Below, one piece after another: positions 6,100-12,752 of a stretch of DNA of 14,016 nucleotides (the first letter of the stretch is position 1; every line of letters starts with the position of its first letter). Source of the stretch: Prolixibacteraceae bacterium (GTDB lineage: Bacteria > Bacteroidota > Bacteroidia > Bacteroidales > Prolixibacteraceae); contig WRIQ01000006.1 in assembly GCA_009782655.1 (NCBI GenBank), positions 1-14,016 on the forward strand. The letters run 5' to 3'. Under the pieces are notes generated by a model, which worked only from the letters and a program-made list of their open reading frames with translations, made no database searches and was not told the DNA's origin. Position numbers and translations under genes: made by a program.

Positions 6100-6669
6100 A
6101 TGAAAAGGTTTTGTTTTAAAAAATTCTTTATGATAGCTGTAACGATCATGTTTGCAGCATGTTCCAGCGAAGACGCCTCCTCCGACGCAGAAATTTTTGC
6201 GGAAGCAAGAGAAAAGATAGATATCGAAAAATATTTGGCAAAAATAGAGGCTGGCGGTAAATATAAGATCGACACTACCGAATTGGGCGTTTTTTACTAT
6301 TTCAAAGAGCATGGCGTGGGCGACTATCCCCGTTCGGGCGATACGCTTTCCATAGTTTTCGACACTTTCAATCTTTTCGGCATTTTGCTGGGAAGTTCTC
6401 GTGTTTCCCAAAACGACTCCATATACCGCTTTGTGTACAAAAGCGCCGACCATTACGTCAGAGGTTGGGACGAAATGATGGGTTACCTGAATAAAGGAGC
6501 GAGGGTCGAATTTATTGTCCCTTACGAACTGGCTTTCGGCGCCGACCGGTTTAACAACACCGGAACTACATCCGCCATTTTGGTAAATCAGGTTTATGAG
6601 GTTCCGCCTTTCACAAGCCTTATTTTCAAAGTGTTGATGAAAGACATTGTGCCACCTGTTGTCTTCTGA
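6100..6669 (+). CDS. FKBP-type peptidyl-prolyl isomerase lipoprotein
   Basis: A 189-residue protein with a signal peptide ending in a lipobox (MFAAC, Cys21), so it is probably a lipid-anchored envelope protein. After an acidic, Ser/Ala-rich linker there is an FKBP-like domain: GDTLSIVFDTF at 80-90, GWDEMMGYLNKGARVEFIVP from 122 and PYELAFG at 141-147, and VPPFTSLIFKV at 168-178, equivalent to the family's IPP-(F/Y)-x-x-L-x-F-x-(V/I). Such proteins speed cis-trans isomerisation of prolyl bonds during folding of exported proteins. Some aromatic residues of the drug-binding pocket look replaced, and a stretch at 91-115 is inserted relative to a minimal FKBP, so catalytic strength is uncertain. 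It sits between the nrnA-like gene (10 bp upstream) and the YciB-NUDIX gene (35 bp downstream). Confidence 0.83.
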   Translation: MKRFCFKKFFMIAVTIMFAACSSEDASSDAEIFAEAREKIDIEKYLAKIEAGGKYKIDTTELGVFYYFKEHGVGDYPRSGDTLSIVFDTFNLFGILLGSSRVSQNDSIYRFVYKSADHYVRGWDEMMGYLNKGARVEFIVPYELAFGADRFNNTGTTSAILVNQVYEVPPFTSLIFKVLMKDIVPPVVF

Positions 6670-6704
6670 AAAAAAGAATCGTAAAAAATTATCGCCGACG
6701 CCAG

Positions 6705-7778
6705 ATGGAACAGCTAAAACTATGGAAAAAATTTTTGCCGGGGCTGATTCCGATATTCATATTCATCATTGTCGACGAAATATGGGGAACCATTCCGGGA
6801 GTTATTGCAGCTGTATTGGTGGGTGTTGCCGAGCTTGTCTGGGTTTGGTTTAAAGAACATAAATTTGACAAGTTTGTTCTCTTCGACACAATTTTGCTGG
6901 TTGTTTTGGGTGGCGTGTCAGTCGTTCTGAACAATGATATTTTCTTCAAACTCAAACCGGGATTGATTGAGGTTATACTGTTGGTAATCATAGGTATATC
7001 TGCTTTTTCTTCATTCAACATCACGGGGATGATGGCCCAACGCTACCTGAAAGGCATCTCTGTTACCGATGAGCATAATGCATTGATGCGTAGAATTTTA
7101 CGCGTCATATTTTGGATATTTCTAGTTCATACGGCGTTGGTTTTCTATTCTGCATTTTTCATGTCGAAAGAGGCGTGGGCGTTCATCAGTGGCGGACTGT
7201 TTTACATTATTTTTGCTGTGATGGCCGTCGGCATGTTTGTAAATGCCAAAATAAAACGCAGGAAGATGGAAGACGAAGAGTGGGTGCCGTTGGTCAACGA
7301 CGAGGGCGCCATCATCGGCAAAGCGCCGCGGTTGGCGGTTCACAGAGGCGAAAAAATGTTGCATCCGGTTGTGCACCTGCACATTATCAACACAAAAAAG
7401 CAGATTTTGCTGCAAAAAAGGCCGCTGAACAAAGAAATGCAACCCGGGAAGTGGGATACGGCGGTAGGCGGGCATATCGTTTGGGGCGAAAGCATCGAAA
7501 CCGCGCTGAAACGCGAAGCCGAAGAAGAAACCGGATTGACGCAGTTTCAGGCTAAACTTTTGTATGTCTACCGCTGGGAAACCGACGTGGAAGCCGAACA
7601 GGTGTATTGTTTTATAACCTATGTATATAATTTCGTGTCCAATCCCCAGTTGAAAGATGAAATTGACGAACTTCGCTTTTGGAGCAAGGCGGAAATCAGG
7701 AAAAACTTGGGAAAATCGATCTTCACCAGCAATTTCGAGCATGAGTTTGATTTAATGACCACCGGAGGAATAATCTGA
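6705..7778 (+). CDS. YciB/IspZ-like membrane domain fused to a NUDIX hydrolase
   Basis: One uninterrupted 357-codon frame with two parts. Residues 1-180 are about six membrane segments (near 11-29, 31-48, 57-76, 84-105, 130-151, 158-180). The pattern KFLPGLIPIFIF and then FDTILLVVLGGVSVVLNND resembles the YciB/IspZ septation-protein family. After a basic hinge (KIKRRK, 183-188) comes a cytosolic NUDIX domain with a full signature G-x5-E-x7-REAxEExGL at 256-278. Residues 193-225 (WVPLVNDEGAIIGKAPR and VVHLHI) resemble the YfcD/isopentenyl-diphosphate-isomerase-like subgroup. NUDIX enzymes hydrolyse nucleoside diphosphates linked to another group, using Mg2+ bound by the box glutamates. Substrate and membrane partner are unknown. 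It is probably the last gene of the nrnA operon, and its 3' end overlaps the opposite-strand gene by 27 bp. Confidence 0.85.
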   Translation: MEQLKLWKKFLPGLIPIFIFIIVDEIWGTIPGVIAAVLVGVAELVWVWFKEHKFDKFVLFDTILLVVLGGVSVVLNNDIFFKLKPGLIEVILLVIIGISAFSSFNITGMMAQRYLKGISVTDEHNALMRRILRVIFWIFLVHTALVFYSAFFMSKEAWAFISGGLFYIIFAVMAVGMFVNAKIKRRKMEDEEWVPLVNDEGAIIGKAPRLAVHRGEKMLHPVVHLHIINTKKQILLQKRPLNKEMQPGKWDTAVGGHIVWGESIETALKREAEEETGLTQFQAKLLYVYRWETDVEAEQVYCFITYVYNFVSNPQLKDEIDELRFWSKAEIRKNLGKSIFTSNFEHEFDLMTTGGII

Positions 7779-9218
7779 TTCTCCCAGCAGAATTGGCAAG
7801 ACCTGCTTCAAAAATTCGATGCTGCATTTTTTCGCGACTATTTTTTTGTTTTTATCAAGCAGGTAGGTTTTGGGCGTCATCCGCACATCGTAATCGACTC
7901 TGAATCGCGAAATATGATGCTCATCCCACACATTATGCCAGTCGTGAAGATCATATTCTTCGATAAAATCGTCCCAGTCGTCCCTGATGGCTATGGAATT
8001 AACAGCCACAACACCAACGCCTTTGTCTCTGAACGGCAGGTAAATATCGTTGTGGAGCAGGGGCACAAATTCGCGGCAATGCGAACAGTTGGGCTCATAG
8101 AAAACCACAATCAGGTAATCCGCGGTTTGCGTGTAAAGCCTGAAATCGTCGCCAAGGTTGGTTTTCATTTTGAAATCGCGGGCGGTTTTTCCTATCAGGT
8201 TGTTCTCAATGAAGATTTTGTTTTCGCGTATTTTTTCCAGCGTGACAGAATCTGCCCATGCAGCTTCGCCAGACAGATAGAAATCGTCGGCCAAATCGAC
8301 AAACAAAGCATCCAAGCCCATGATGTGGCTGTTCAACGAGCTGTTTATCAGGTAACTCAATACAAACCGGTACATCGAAGGCGTTGGCTTTACCTTTTCA
8401 ATCAACCGGTAGGCGGCCGGCTTGATCGAATCGTAGGTTTGCAGCAGCACCTTTTCGAAATATGTATCCAGTTTGGATTTCAAAGAGGGCGTATATAAAA
8501 AACGCGCATCTGTAAGATCGTAATAATCAAAAAAATGGTCTTTACGATAGTTGTACTGATAGTGCCAGAGCAGCGAGTCATCATCGGCGATTTCCTGCGG
8601 AACATCTTCCATTTTCAGGTCGGCAAAGTAATTCGACATCAGAAAGGCGCCTAAAAAAGAGCCCGGATATTGTTTCGATTTTTTCTGCCAGTAATCAATA
8701 ACATCTTTATTCAGCGTGGCAATCTGCTTGTCAATTTTTTGCTGTTCCTTTTCCGGCGCCTCTTTTCTCTGCATTTCCATTTTTTGTTTTTCCTGCTGCT
8801 GGATGGCTATCCATGCAAGATATTTCTGAAATTCAATACTTTCAATGGCGCCGTCAATTGTCAACTTTGCGGAATCGAATCCCGGATTGGAGATTTTCAG
8901 TTTTTGATTTTTACCCAGCAAAAAATCGAAGTGCGATTCGGGGTCGAAATAAATTTTATAGATGCCCTGCGGCAGCAAAGTGTCGTATTTCAAAGTGCCT
9001 ATGCCTTGATTATCAATCAAAATTGAATCTTTTACATAGATATTTCTGCCGTAGTAATAAGTCAACTTTACAAAGTTTCCGGAAGCGGTCGGCAGGTAGA
9101 GTTCCATCTCAAAGCCTTGGCCATGAATTGCAGAAATCCCGAAAAAGAATAATATCAGAGAAATTATTGTTCTGAATTTCTTCGCCTTACGTGTGAAATT
9201 TAATGTCGATACTCTCAT
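7752..9218 (-). CDS. Exported thioredoxin-fold (TlpA-like) protein with DUF4369/DUF5106-like N-terminal region
   Basis: A 488-residue protein. Residues 1-34 are a signal peptide with a long basic n-region and a hydrophobic core at 18-30. Residues 36-125 form a beta-rich segment like the DUF4369 region of Bacteroidetes thioredoxin proteins (YVKDSILIDNQG, then LPQGIYKIYFDP). A Gln/Lys/Glu-rich helix that may be a coiled coil follows (about 137-172), then a helical DUF5106-like middle. The C-terminal thioredoxin fold starts near 341 (IGKTARDFKM) and has YEPNCSHCREF with the redox pair Cys378 and Cys381, and the cis-proline motif MTPKTYLLD (Pro449). Such proteins reduce or exchange disulfides in the periplasm; the client is unknown. 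The -7 box lies only 10 bp before the ATG, so the mRNA leader should be very short. Confidence 0.85.
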   Translation of the reverse strand: MRVSTLNFTRKAKKFRTIISLILFFFGISAIHGQGFEMELYLPTASGNFVKLTYYYGRNIYVKDSILIDNQGIGTLKYDTLLPQGIYKIYFDPESHFDFLLGKNQKLKISNPGFDSAKLTIDGAIESIEFQKYLAWIAIQQQEKQKMEMQRKEAPEKEQQKIDKQIATLNKDVIDYWQKKSKQYPGSFLGAFLMSNYFADLKMEDVPQEIADDDSLLWHYQYNYRKDHFFDYYDLTDARFLYTPSLKSKLDTYFEKVLLQTYDSIKPAAYRLIEKVKPTPSMYRFVLSYLINSSLNSHIMGLDALFVDLADDFYLSGEAAWADSVTLEKIRENKIFIENNLIGKTARDFKMKTNLGDDFRLYTQTADYLIVVFYEPNCSHCREFVPLLHNDIYLPFRDKGVGVVAVNSIAIRDDWDDFIEEYDLHDWHNVWDEHHISRFRVDYDVRMTPKTYLLDKNKKIVAKKCSIEFLKQVLPILLGESDYSSGGH

Positions 9219-9227
9219 ATGTTGCTA

Positions 9228-9235
9228 CAAAAATA
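9228..9235 (-). promoter_or_regulatory. Bacteroidetes -7 box (TATTTTTG) for the thioredoxin-fold gene
   Basis: Exact TAnnTTTG match on the minus strand, with TTTA 19 nt upstream (9258 to 9255) close to the -33 TTTG. It lies 9 bp from the ATG at 9218. Confidence 0.55.
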
Positions 9236-9267
9236 GTGAAACTAATCATGTTTTAAAGTTATAACGT

Positions 9268-9275
9268 TATTTTTG
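9268..9275 (+). promoter_or_regulatory. Bacteroidetes -7 box (TATTTTTG) for the family 2 glycosyltransferase
   Basis: Exact TAnnTTTG match, 16 bp before the ATG at 9292, divergent from the box at 9228-9235. No clear -33 TTTG. Confidence 0.5.
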
Positions 9276-9291
9276 GGCTAAAATTAGCTTC

Positions 9292-10179
9292 ATGCTGTCG
9301 ATTTGCATTCCTGTTTATAATTTTGATGTCAGAGAGTTAACGAACCAACTTTGTGGTCAGGCATCTTTGATGAACGCCGATGTCGAGATTCTCATTTACG
9401 ACGACGATTCCGCGCCGTTGTATAAACAACTGAATGAGCAAATCGCGAACTGCAAAAATGTGAAATACAAGGCGCTGGCGCAAAATATCGGGCGTTCTGC
9501 CATACGGAATCTGCTGGCGGACGAAGCTGCAGGAACCCACATCCTTTTTGTCGACGCCGATTCGCTGCCAGAAGATGAAAATTTCCTGAAACGTTACCTC
9601 GAATCGGCGGATCATCCCGTGGTTTGCGGCGGAACCATGTACGAGAAAACGCCTCCCGACAACCTGTCTGCAATGTTACGATGGGTATACGGGCGTAAGA
9701 GAGAGCAACTTACAGCCTCTGTGCGCAGCAAAAAAATTTTCTCCATCACTTCCAACAATTTTATGATACAGCGCGAAGTCGTTGTGCGATATCCTTTCCG
9801 CGAATCGATACGCGAATACGGGCACGAGGATACCGTGCTGGGCTTTGACCTCGTGTCGGCTGGGATTGCGATCAGGCACATCGATAATTTCGTGATTCAC
9901 ATCGGTTTGGAAAGCTCTGCCCAATATCTTGAAAAAACGCGCACATCCATAAAAAACCTGCTCCACATTTCGCACGTGGTAGTTACCTCTCCCGATTTCA
10001 GCGGTGGATATGGCCTTTTGAAAATGAAGAACAAGCTTGAAAAGCTAAAACTTAGTCGCATTGCCGGTTGGCTTTTCAAAAAAAATGTACGCCGCCTTGA
10101 GCAAAATTTGACGGGAGCCAATCCCAAATTATGGATATTCGACCTTTACCGGATAGGATTTATGTGCAGCCTCGAATAG
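9292..10179 (+). CDS. Family 2 glycosyltransferase (GT-A fold)
   Basis: A 295-residue cytoplasmic or membrane-associated enzyme that moves a sugar from a nucleotide-sugar to an acceptor. The N-terminal MLSICIPVYNFD is the classic start of the nucleotide-binding Rossmann half. VEILIYDDDS (31-40) contacts the nucleotide, and AQNIGRSAIRNLLADEA (63-79) is the usual N-x-G-x-x-x-x-R-N segment. FVDADS at 86-91 supplies the metal-binding DxD (88-90). YGHEDTVLG at 176-184 carries the ED catalytic-base motif. The tail (about 225-295) is basic and moderately hydrophobic, without clear membrane segments. Donor and acceptor cannot be told; with hldD and mltG in the neighbourhood a cell-envelope glycan is likely. 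It has its own promoter, and mltG follows after 133 bp with another promoter. Confidence 0.9.
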   Translation: MLSICIPVYNFDVRELTNQLCGQASLMNADVEILIYDDDSAPLYKQLNEQIANCKNVKYKALAQNIGRSAIRNLLADEAAGTHILFVDADSLPEDENFLKRYLESADHPVVCGGTMYEKTPPDNLSAMLRWVYGRKREQLTASVRSKKIFSITSNNFMIQREVVVRYPFRESIREYGHEDTVLGFDLVSAGIAIRHIDNFVIHIGLESSAQYLEKTRTSIKNLLHISHVVVTSPDFSGGYGLLKMKNKLEKLKLSRIAGWLFKKNVRRLEQNLTGANPKLWIFDLYRIGFMCSLE

Positions 10180-10182
10180 AAG

Positions 10183-10206
10183 TTTTGGCACCAAAATGAA
10201 TTTTTT
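10183..10206 (+). terminator. Weak candidate terminator after the family 2 glycosyltransferase
   Basis: TTTTGG-CA-CCAAAA (10183-10196) can form a short stem. A run of six T begins 4 nt later (10201-10206). The stem is short and AT-rich. Confidence 0.35.
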
Positions 10207-10230
10207 AGCGCATCAAAATAATATTTACTC

Positions 10231-10238
10231 TATTTTTG
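10231..10238 (+). promoter_or_regulatory. Bacteroidetes -7 box (TATTTTTG) for mltG
   Basis: Exact TAnnTTTG match about 75 bp before the mltG ATG, inside the palindrome TTTTTGCAAAAA (10233-10244). No TTTG at the usual -33 distance. Confidence 0.5.
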
Positions 10239-10312
10239 CAAAAAATTTCAGCAGCGAAAGTTTATAGCTTTATCTGCATTTCGATTAAAAGTTCAGGATA
10301 AAATAACGATAT

Positions 10313-11371
10313 ATGCAATTGAAACAAAAAAGCAGGATTCACAAGTTTCCGAAAGTTGGGAAATATATAACGATTGTATTTGCAGCAGTTTTTGTCGTAA
10401 CCTGTTTGTACGCATGGCAACTCTTCGGCTATATTTTCAACGACAATGTGAAAACGGATTACATTATTTATATTGCGCAAGATGCAGACTATCAGGCGGT
10501 TTTTCAGGACCTTATTGAAAATGATGCGCTTCACAATGTGAAGGCATTCAAATGGGTGGCTAAGAAGAAGGAATATGAGAAATATGTAAAACCCGGCCGC
10601 TACCATTTGAAGCAGGGAATGAATACCAATGAAATCGTCAACATGTTGCGGGGGGGTATTCAGGAGCCTGTGGATGTGACCTTTAACAACATACGTTTTC
10701 CCCATCAACTGGCCGGCGCCGTGAGCAAATATTTGAGAACCGACAGCCTCGATTTTATTGTTCTTTTCAATCCGCAGACCGCCGGAGAATACGGCTTTAC
10801 GGAAGAAACTTTTATGGCCATGTTCATCCCCAATACCTACGAATTTTATTGGACAACCTCGGCGCGCGAATTTGCCGACAGAATGAAAAAAGAGTACGAC
10901 CGTTTTTGGAACGACGACAGAAAAACCAAAGCCCGCATGGCAGGACTGACCGAGTGTGAAGTGGCAACGCTGGCGTCGATAGTTCAGGAGGAAACCAACA
11001 AAAATGACGAAAAACAGCGCGTCGCAGGCGTTTATATCAATCGGTTGAAAAAGAGAATGCCGCTACAAGCCGACCCGACGATTAAATTCGCTTTGGGCGA
11101 TTTTTCCATAAAAAGAGTTTTGACCGCTCACCTCGAAATGGATTCGCCATACAATACATATTTATATGCGGGGCTTCCGCCGGGGCCCATCACCTTTCCC
11201 GAAATTTCGTCGCTTGAGGCGGTTTTGAATTTTGAAAACCACAATTATCTGTATTTCTGCGCAAAAGAAGATTTTTCGGGATACCACAACTTTGCCCGTA
11301 CACTGGCCGAACACAACAGAAATGCCAATAAATACAGGCAAGCTCTGAACGAACGTAATATTTTCAGGTAG
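10313..11371 (+). CDS. mltG: Endolytic murein transglycosylase MltG (YceG-like)
   Basis: A 352-residue inner-membrane protein that cuts nascent glycan strands in peptidoglycan and so helps set strand length. One membrane segment at about 18-42 follows a basic cytoplasmic tail. The periplasmic part begins with a LysM-like region (KPGRYHLKQGMNTNEIVNML, 93-112). The catalytic YceG domain has FIPNTYEFYW at 171-180 and then TLASIVQEET. Glu227 there aligns with the E. coli MltG catalytic Glu218. Family-conserved GVYINRLKKRMPLQADPT (239-256) and YAGLPPGPI (285-293) follow, and the protein ends with YLYFCAKED and FARTLAEHN. The length is close to E. coli MltG (about 340). The ATG at 10313 is the first plausible start. 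In many bacteria mltG neighbours tmk/holB; that is not seen here. Confidence 0.96.
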   Translation: MQLKQKSRIHKFPKVGKYITIVFAAVFVVTCLYAWQLFGYIFNDNVKTDYIIYIAQDADYQAVFQDLIENDALHNVKAFKWVAKKKEYEKYVKPGRYHLKQGMNTNEIVNMLRGGIQEPVDVTFNNIRFPHQLAGAVSKYLRTDSLDFIVLFNPQTAGEYGFTEETFMAMFIPNTYEFYWTTSAREFADRMKKEYDRFWNDDRKTKARMAGLTECEVATLASIVQEETNKNDEKQRVAGVYINRLKKRMPLQADPTIKFALGDFSIKRVLTAHLEMDSPYNTYLYAGLPPGPITFPEISSLEAVLNFENHNYLYFCAKEDFSGYHNFARTLAEHNRNANKYRQALNERNIFR

Positions 11372-11425
11372 CGTTGCGAAACTTTTCCGGACTGAAAAGA
11401 AAAAATAATTGTAAAATAAAAAGAG

Positions 11426-11557
11426 CCTCACAAACTAAAGGTCTGGCGAGATGGTGGCAGTAGTCCCGCAGGAAGTGACGTGCGAACATAAACGGCAGTA
11501 GTCCGCAGAACGTTTAGTGAAAGCCGCCGCTTCGCCAAGCCACCTCTATGTTTGAGG
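11426..11557 (+). ncRNA. Candidate structured RNA (about 130 nt), family not identified
   Basis: A GC-rich island (about 58% G+C at 11440-11545 by my count) sits in very AT-rich sequence between mltG and the next gene and does not look coding. It folds well by eye on the + strand. An outer stem pairs 11426-11435 with 11550-11557 (GTTTGAGG). A long main helix pairs AGGT (11439-11442) with ACCT (11542-11545), CTGGCGA (11443-11449) with TCGCCAAG, and GGTGGC (11453-11458) with GCCGCC (11523-11528). An apical hairpin pairs 11487-11494 with 11511-11519 (TAAACG/CGTTTA core), beside a small CGCA/TGCG hairpin (11467-11484). GGTGGC can alternatively pair with GCCACC (11539-11544), so two conformations are possible. 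An imperfect promoter (TTTT, 19 nt, TAATTGTA at 11406-11413) lies just upstream. It may be a free ncRNA or the leader of the gene at 11662. No tRNA, 4.5S, tmRNA or RNase P signature was recognised. Confidence 0.5.
11456..11508 (+). repeat. Direct repeat GGCAGTAGTCC(C)GCAG inside the structured element
   Basis: GGCAGTAGTCC at 11456-11466 followed by CGCAG, and again at 11494-11504 followed by GCAG. The copies start 38 bp apart and differ only by one extra C. In the proposed fold each copy starts in a helix and runs into a loop. Confidence 0.7.
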
Positions 11558-11661
11558 AACCGCTGTCGACACCATTTTTAAAATCCGATACTCAAAAATC
11601 CAAACAGTTTCGTAATTTTGAGCCGAATTTATTTACGGGAATAAAAATCATTTTGCAAAAG

Positions 11662-12729
11662 ATGAAAAAATATTTACTTCTACTGATTTTGGGAGGTTTA
11701 TTTCTGTCTGCATCGGCGCAGCAGTTTGTTTGGAAAGCCGGCCTTCATTCATTTTTCGATAACAACGAATTTGCCGGTTCCAAAGTGCAAACATCGCAAA
11801 CCATGTCGGGGGTGCACTTGGCTCCCCAAATAGGAATCGGTTTTATGGGCAAACACCGTATTTATACTGGCGTTGACATGCTTCACGAATTTGGCAGCGA
11901 CAAAGCCGTCGATTATTACGACCCCATAGCCTATTACGAATTTGACGGGCAGCCTTTCCGTTTTTACATGGGCGCTTTCCCGCGCCTCATGGCGCTCGAC
12001 AAGTATCCTCGCATGTTTTTTCAGGATTCCATACAAAACTACCGCCCCCTTGTCACGGGTCTGTTTTGGGAATATTATGTAAAAGATAACTACCTGAATG
12101 TGTGGCTCGATTGGACAAGCCGACAAACCTACGAGCGCCACGAAGCTTTTTTCATGGGTTGGTCGGGGCGCTATAATCAGGGGATATTCTATGCGCAGCA
12201 CTTTGGATATATGTTTCATTTTGCTGGCGTCATGGAGCCGGAGGTACGCGAGGGATTGCACGATAACGGACTGGTATTGACCTCGTTGGGCGTAGATTTG
12301 GTACAGAAAACGAGATTTCAGGCGCTGGACTTCAATATCGGCTGGTCGGTTGGTTTGGAGCGCGACAGAAGCCTTGGCGAATGGCGCAAGCCCCAAGGAG
12401 TCTTGTCGGAACTGAAAGCCGAATACCGCGGCGTCGGGATCTTCAACACCTATTATCGCGGCAAAAGCCAGCAGGTGTTTTATTCCGACCACGGAAACGA
12501 ATTGTATTGGGGAGACCCGATTTACAGATCGTCGGAATACAACAGGACGGATTTTTATATCCATTTCATAAAAAACAGCGTGGTAAATGTAAAACTTGCT
12601 TATACACTGCATTTCACCGAGAGAGACACCTATCATCAGCAGATGCTTTATGCAACCTTCAACATCGGGAGTATTCAGAAAACAAAGGAAAAACCCTACC
12701 CCTACCTTTGGAACAACTGGTTCAAATAA
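11662..12729 (+). CDS. Secreted, probably outer-membrane beta-barrel protein of unknown function
   Basis: A 355-residue protein that I cannot assign to a named family. Residues 1-19 (MKKYLLLLILGGLFLSASA) are a clear signal peptide, cut before QQF. The rest is rich in Tyr, Phe, Trp and Gly in alternating amphipathic runs (for example LAPQIGIGFMGKHRIYTGVD and FNTYYRGKSQQVFYSDHG). It closes with strands such as VNVKLAYTLHFTER and MLYATFNIGS, as expected for a beta-barrel. The very end is PYPYLWNNWFK and not the usual bare terminal aromatic strand. The frame is open upstream to 11548, but the signal peptide at 11662 fixes the start, and 11548 lies inside the structured element. Only 23 bp separate it from the family 39 glycosyltransferase, so the two are probably co-transcribed. 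A role in envelope glycan or lipid handling would be a guess from context. Confidence 0.75.
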   Translation: MKKYLLLLILGGLFLSASAQQFVWKAGLHSFFDNNEFAGSKVQTSQTMSGVHLAPQIGIGFMGKHRIYTGVDMLHEFGSDKAVDYYDPIAYYEFDGQPFRFYMGAFPRLMALDKYPRMFFQDSIQNYRPLVTGLFWEYYVKDNYLNVWLDWTSRQTYERHEAFFMGWSGRYNQGIFYAQHFGYMFHFAGVMEPEVREGLHDNGLVLTSLGVDLVQKTRFQALDFNIGWSVGLERDRSLGEWRKPQGVLSELKAEYRGVGIFNTYYRGKSQQVFYSDHGNELYWGDPIYRSSEYNRTDFYIHFIKNSVVNVKLAYTLHFTERDTYHQQMLYATFNIGSIQKTKEKPYPYLWNNWFK

Positions 12730-12752
12730 TTTTGAAACTTAATTGTTGCAAT

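Noticed and set aside
11382..11399. CTTTTC-CGGACT-GAAAAG hairpin after mltG as a terminator
   Set aside because: Followed by A-runs instead of T-runs on the plus strand; the stem is short.
11426..11557. Structured element as a cobalamin riboswitch or 4.5S RNA
   Set aside because: CCCGC and GGAAG words are present, but the B12 box order and the 4.5S GGAAGCAG apical motif are absent on both strands.
11548..11661. 38 extra codons before the signal peptide of the outer-membrane-type protein
   Set aside because: The signal peptide begins at 11662 and the upstream codons fall in and just after the structured element.
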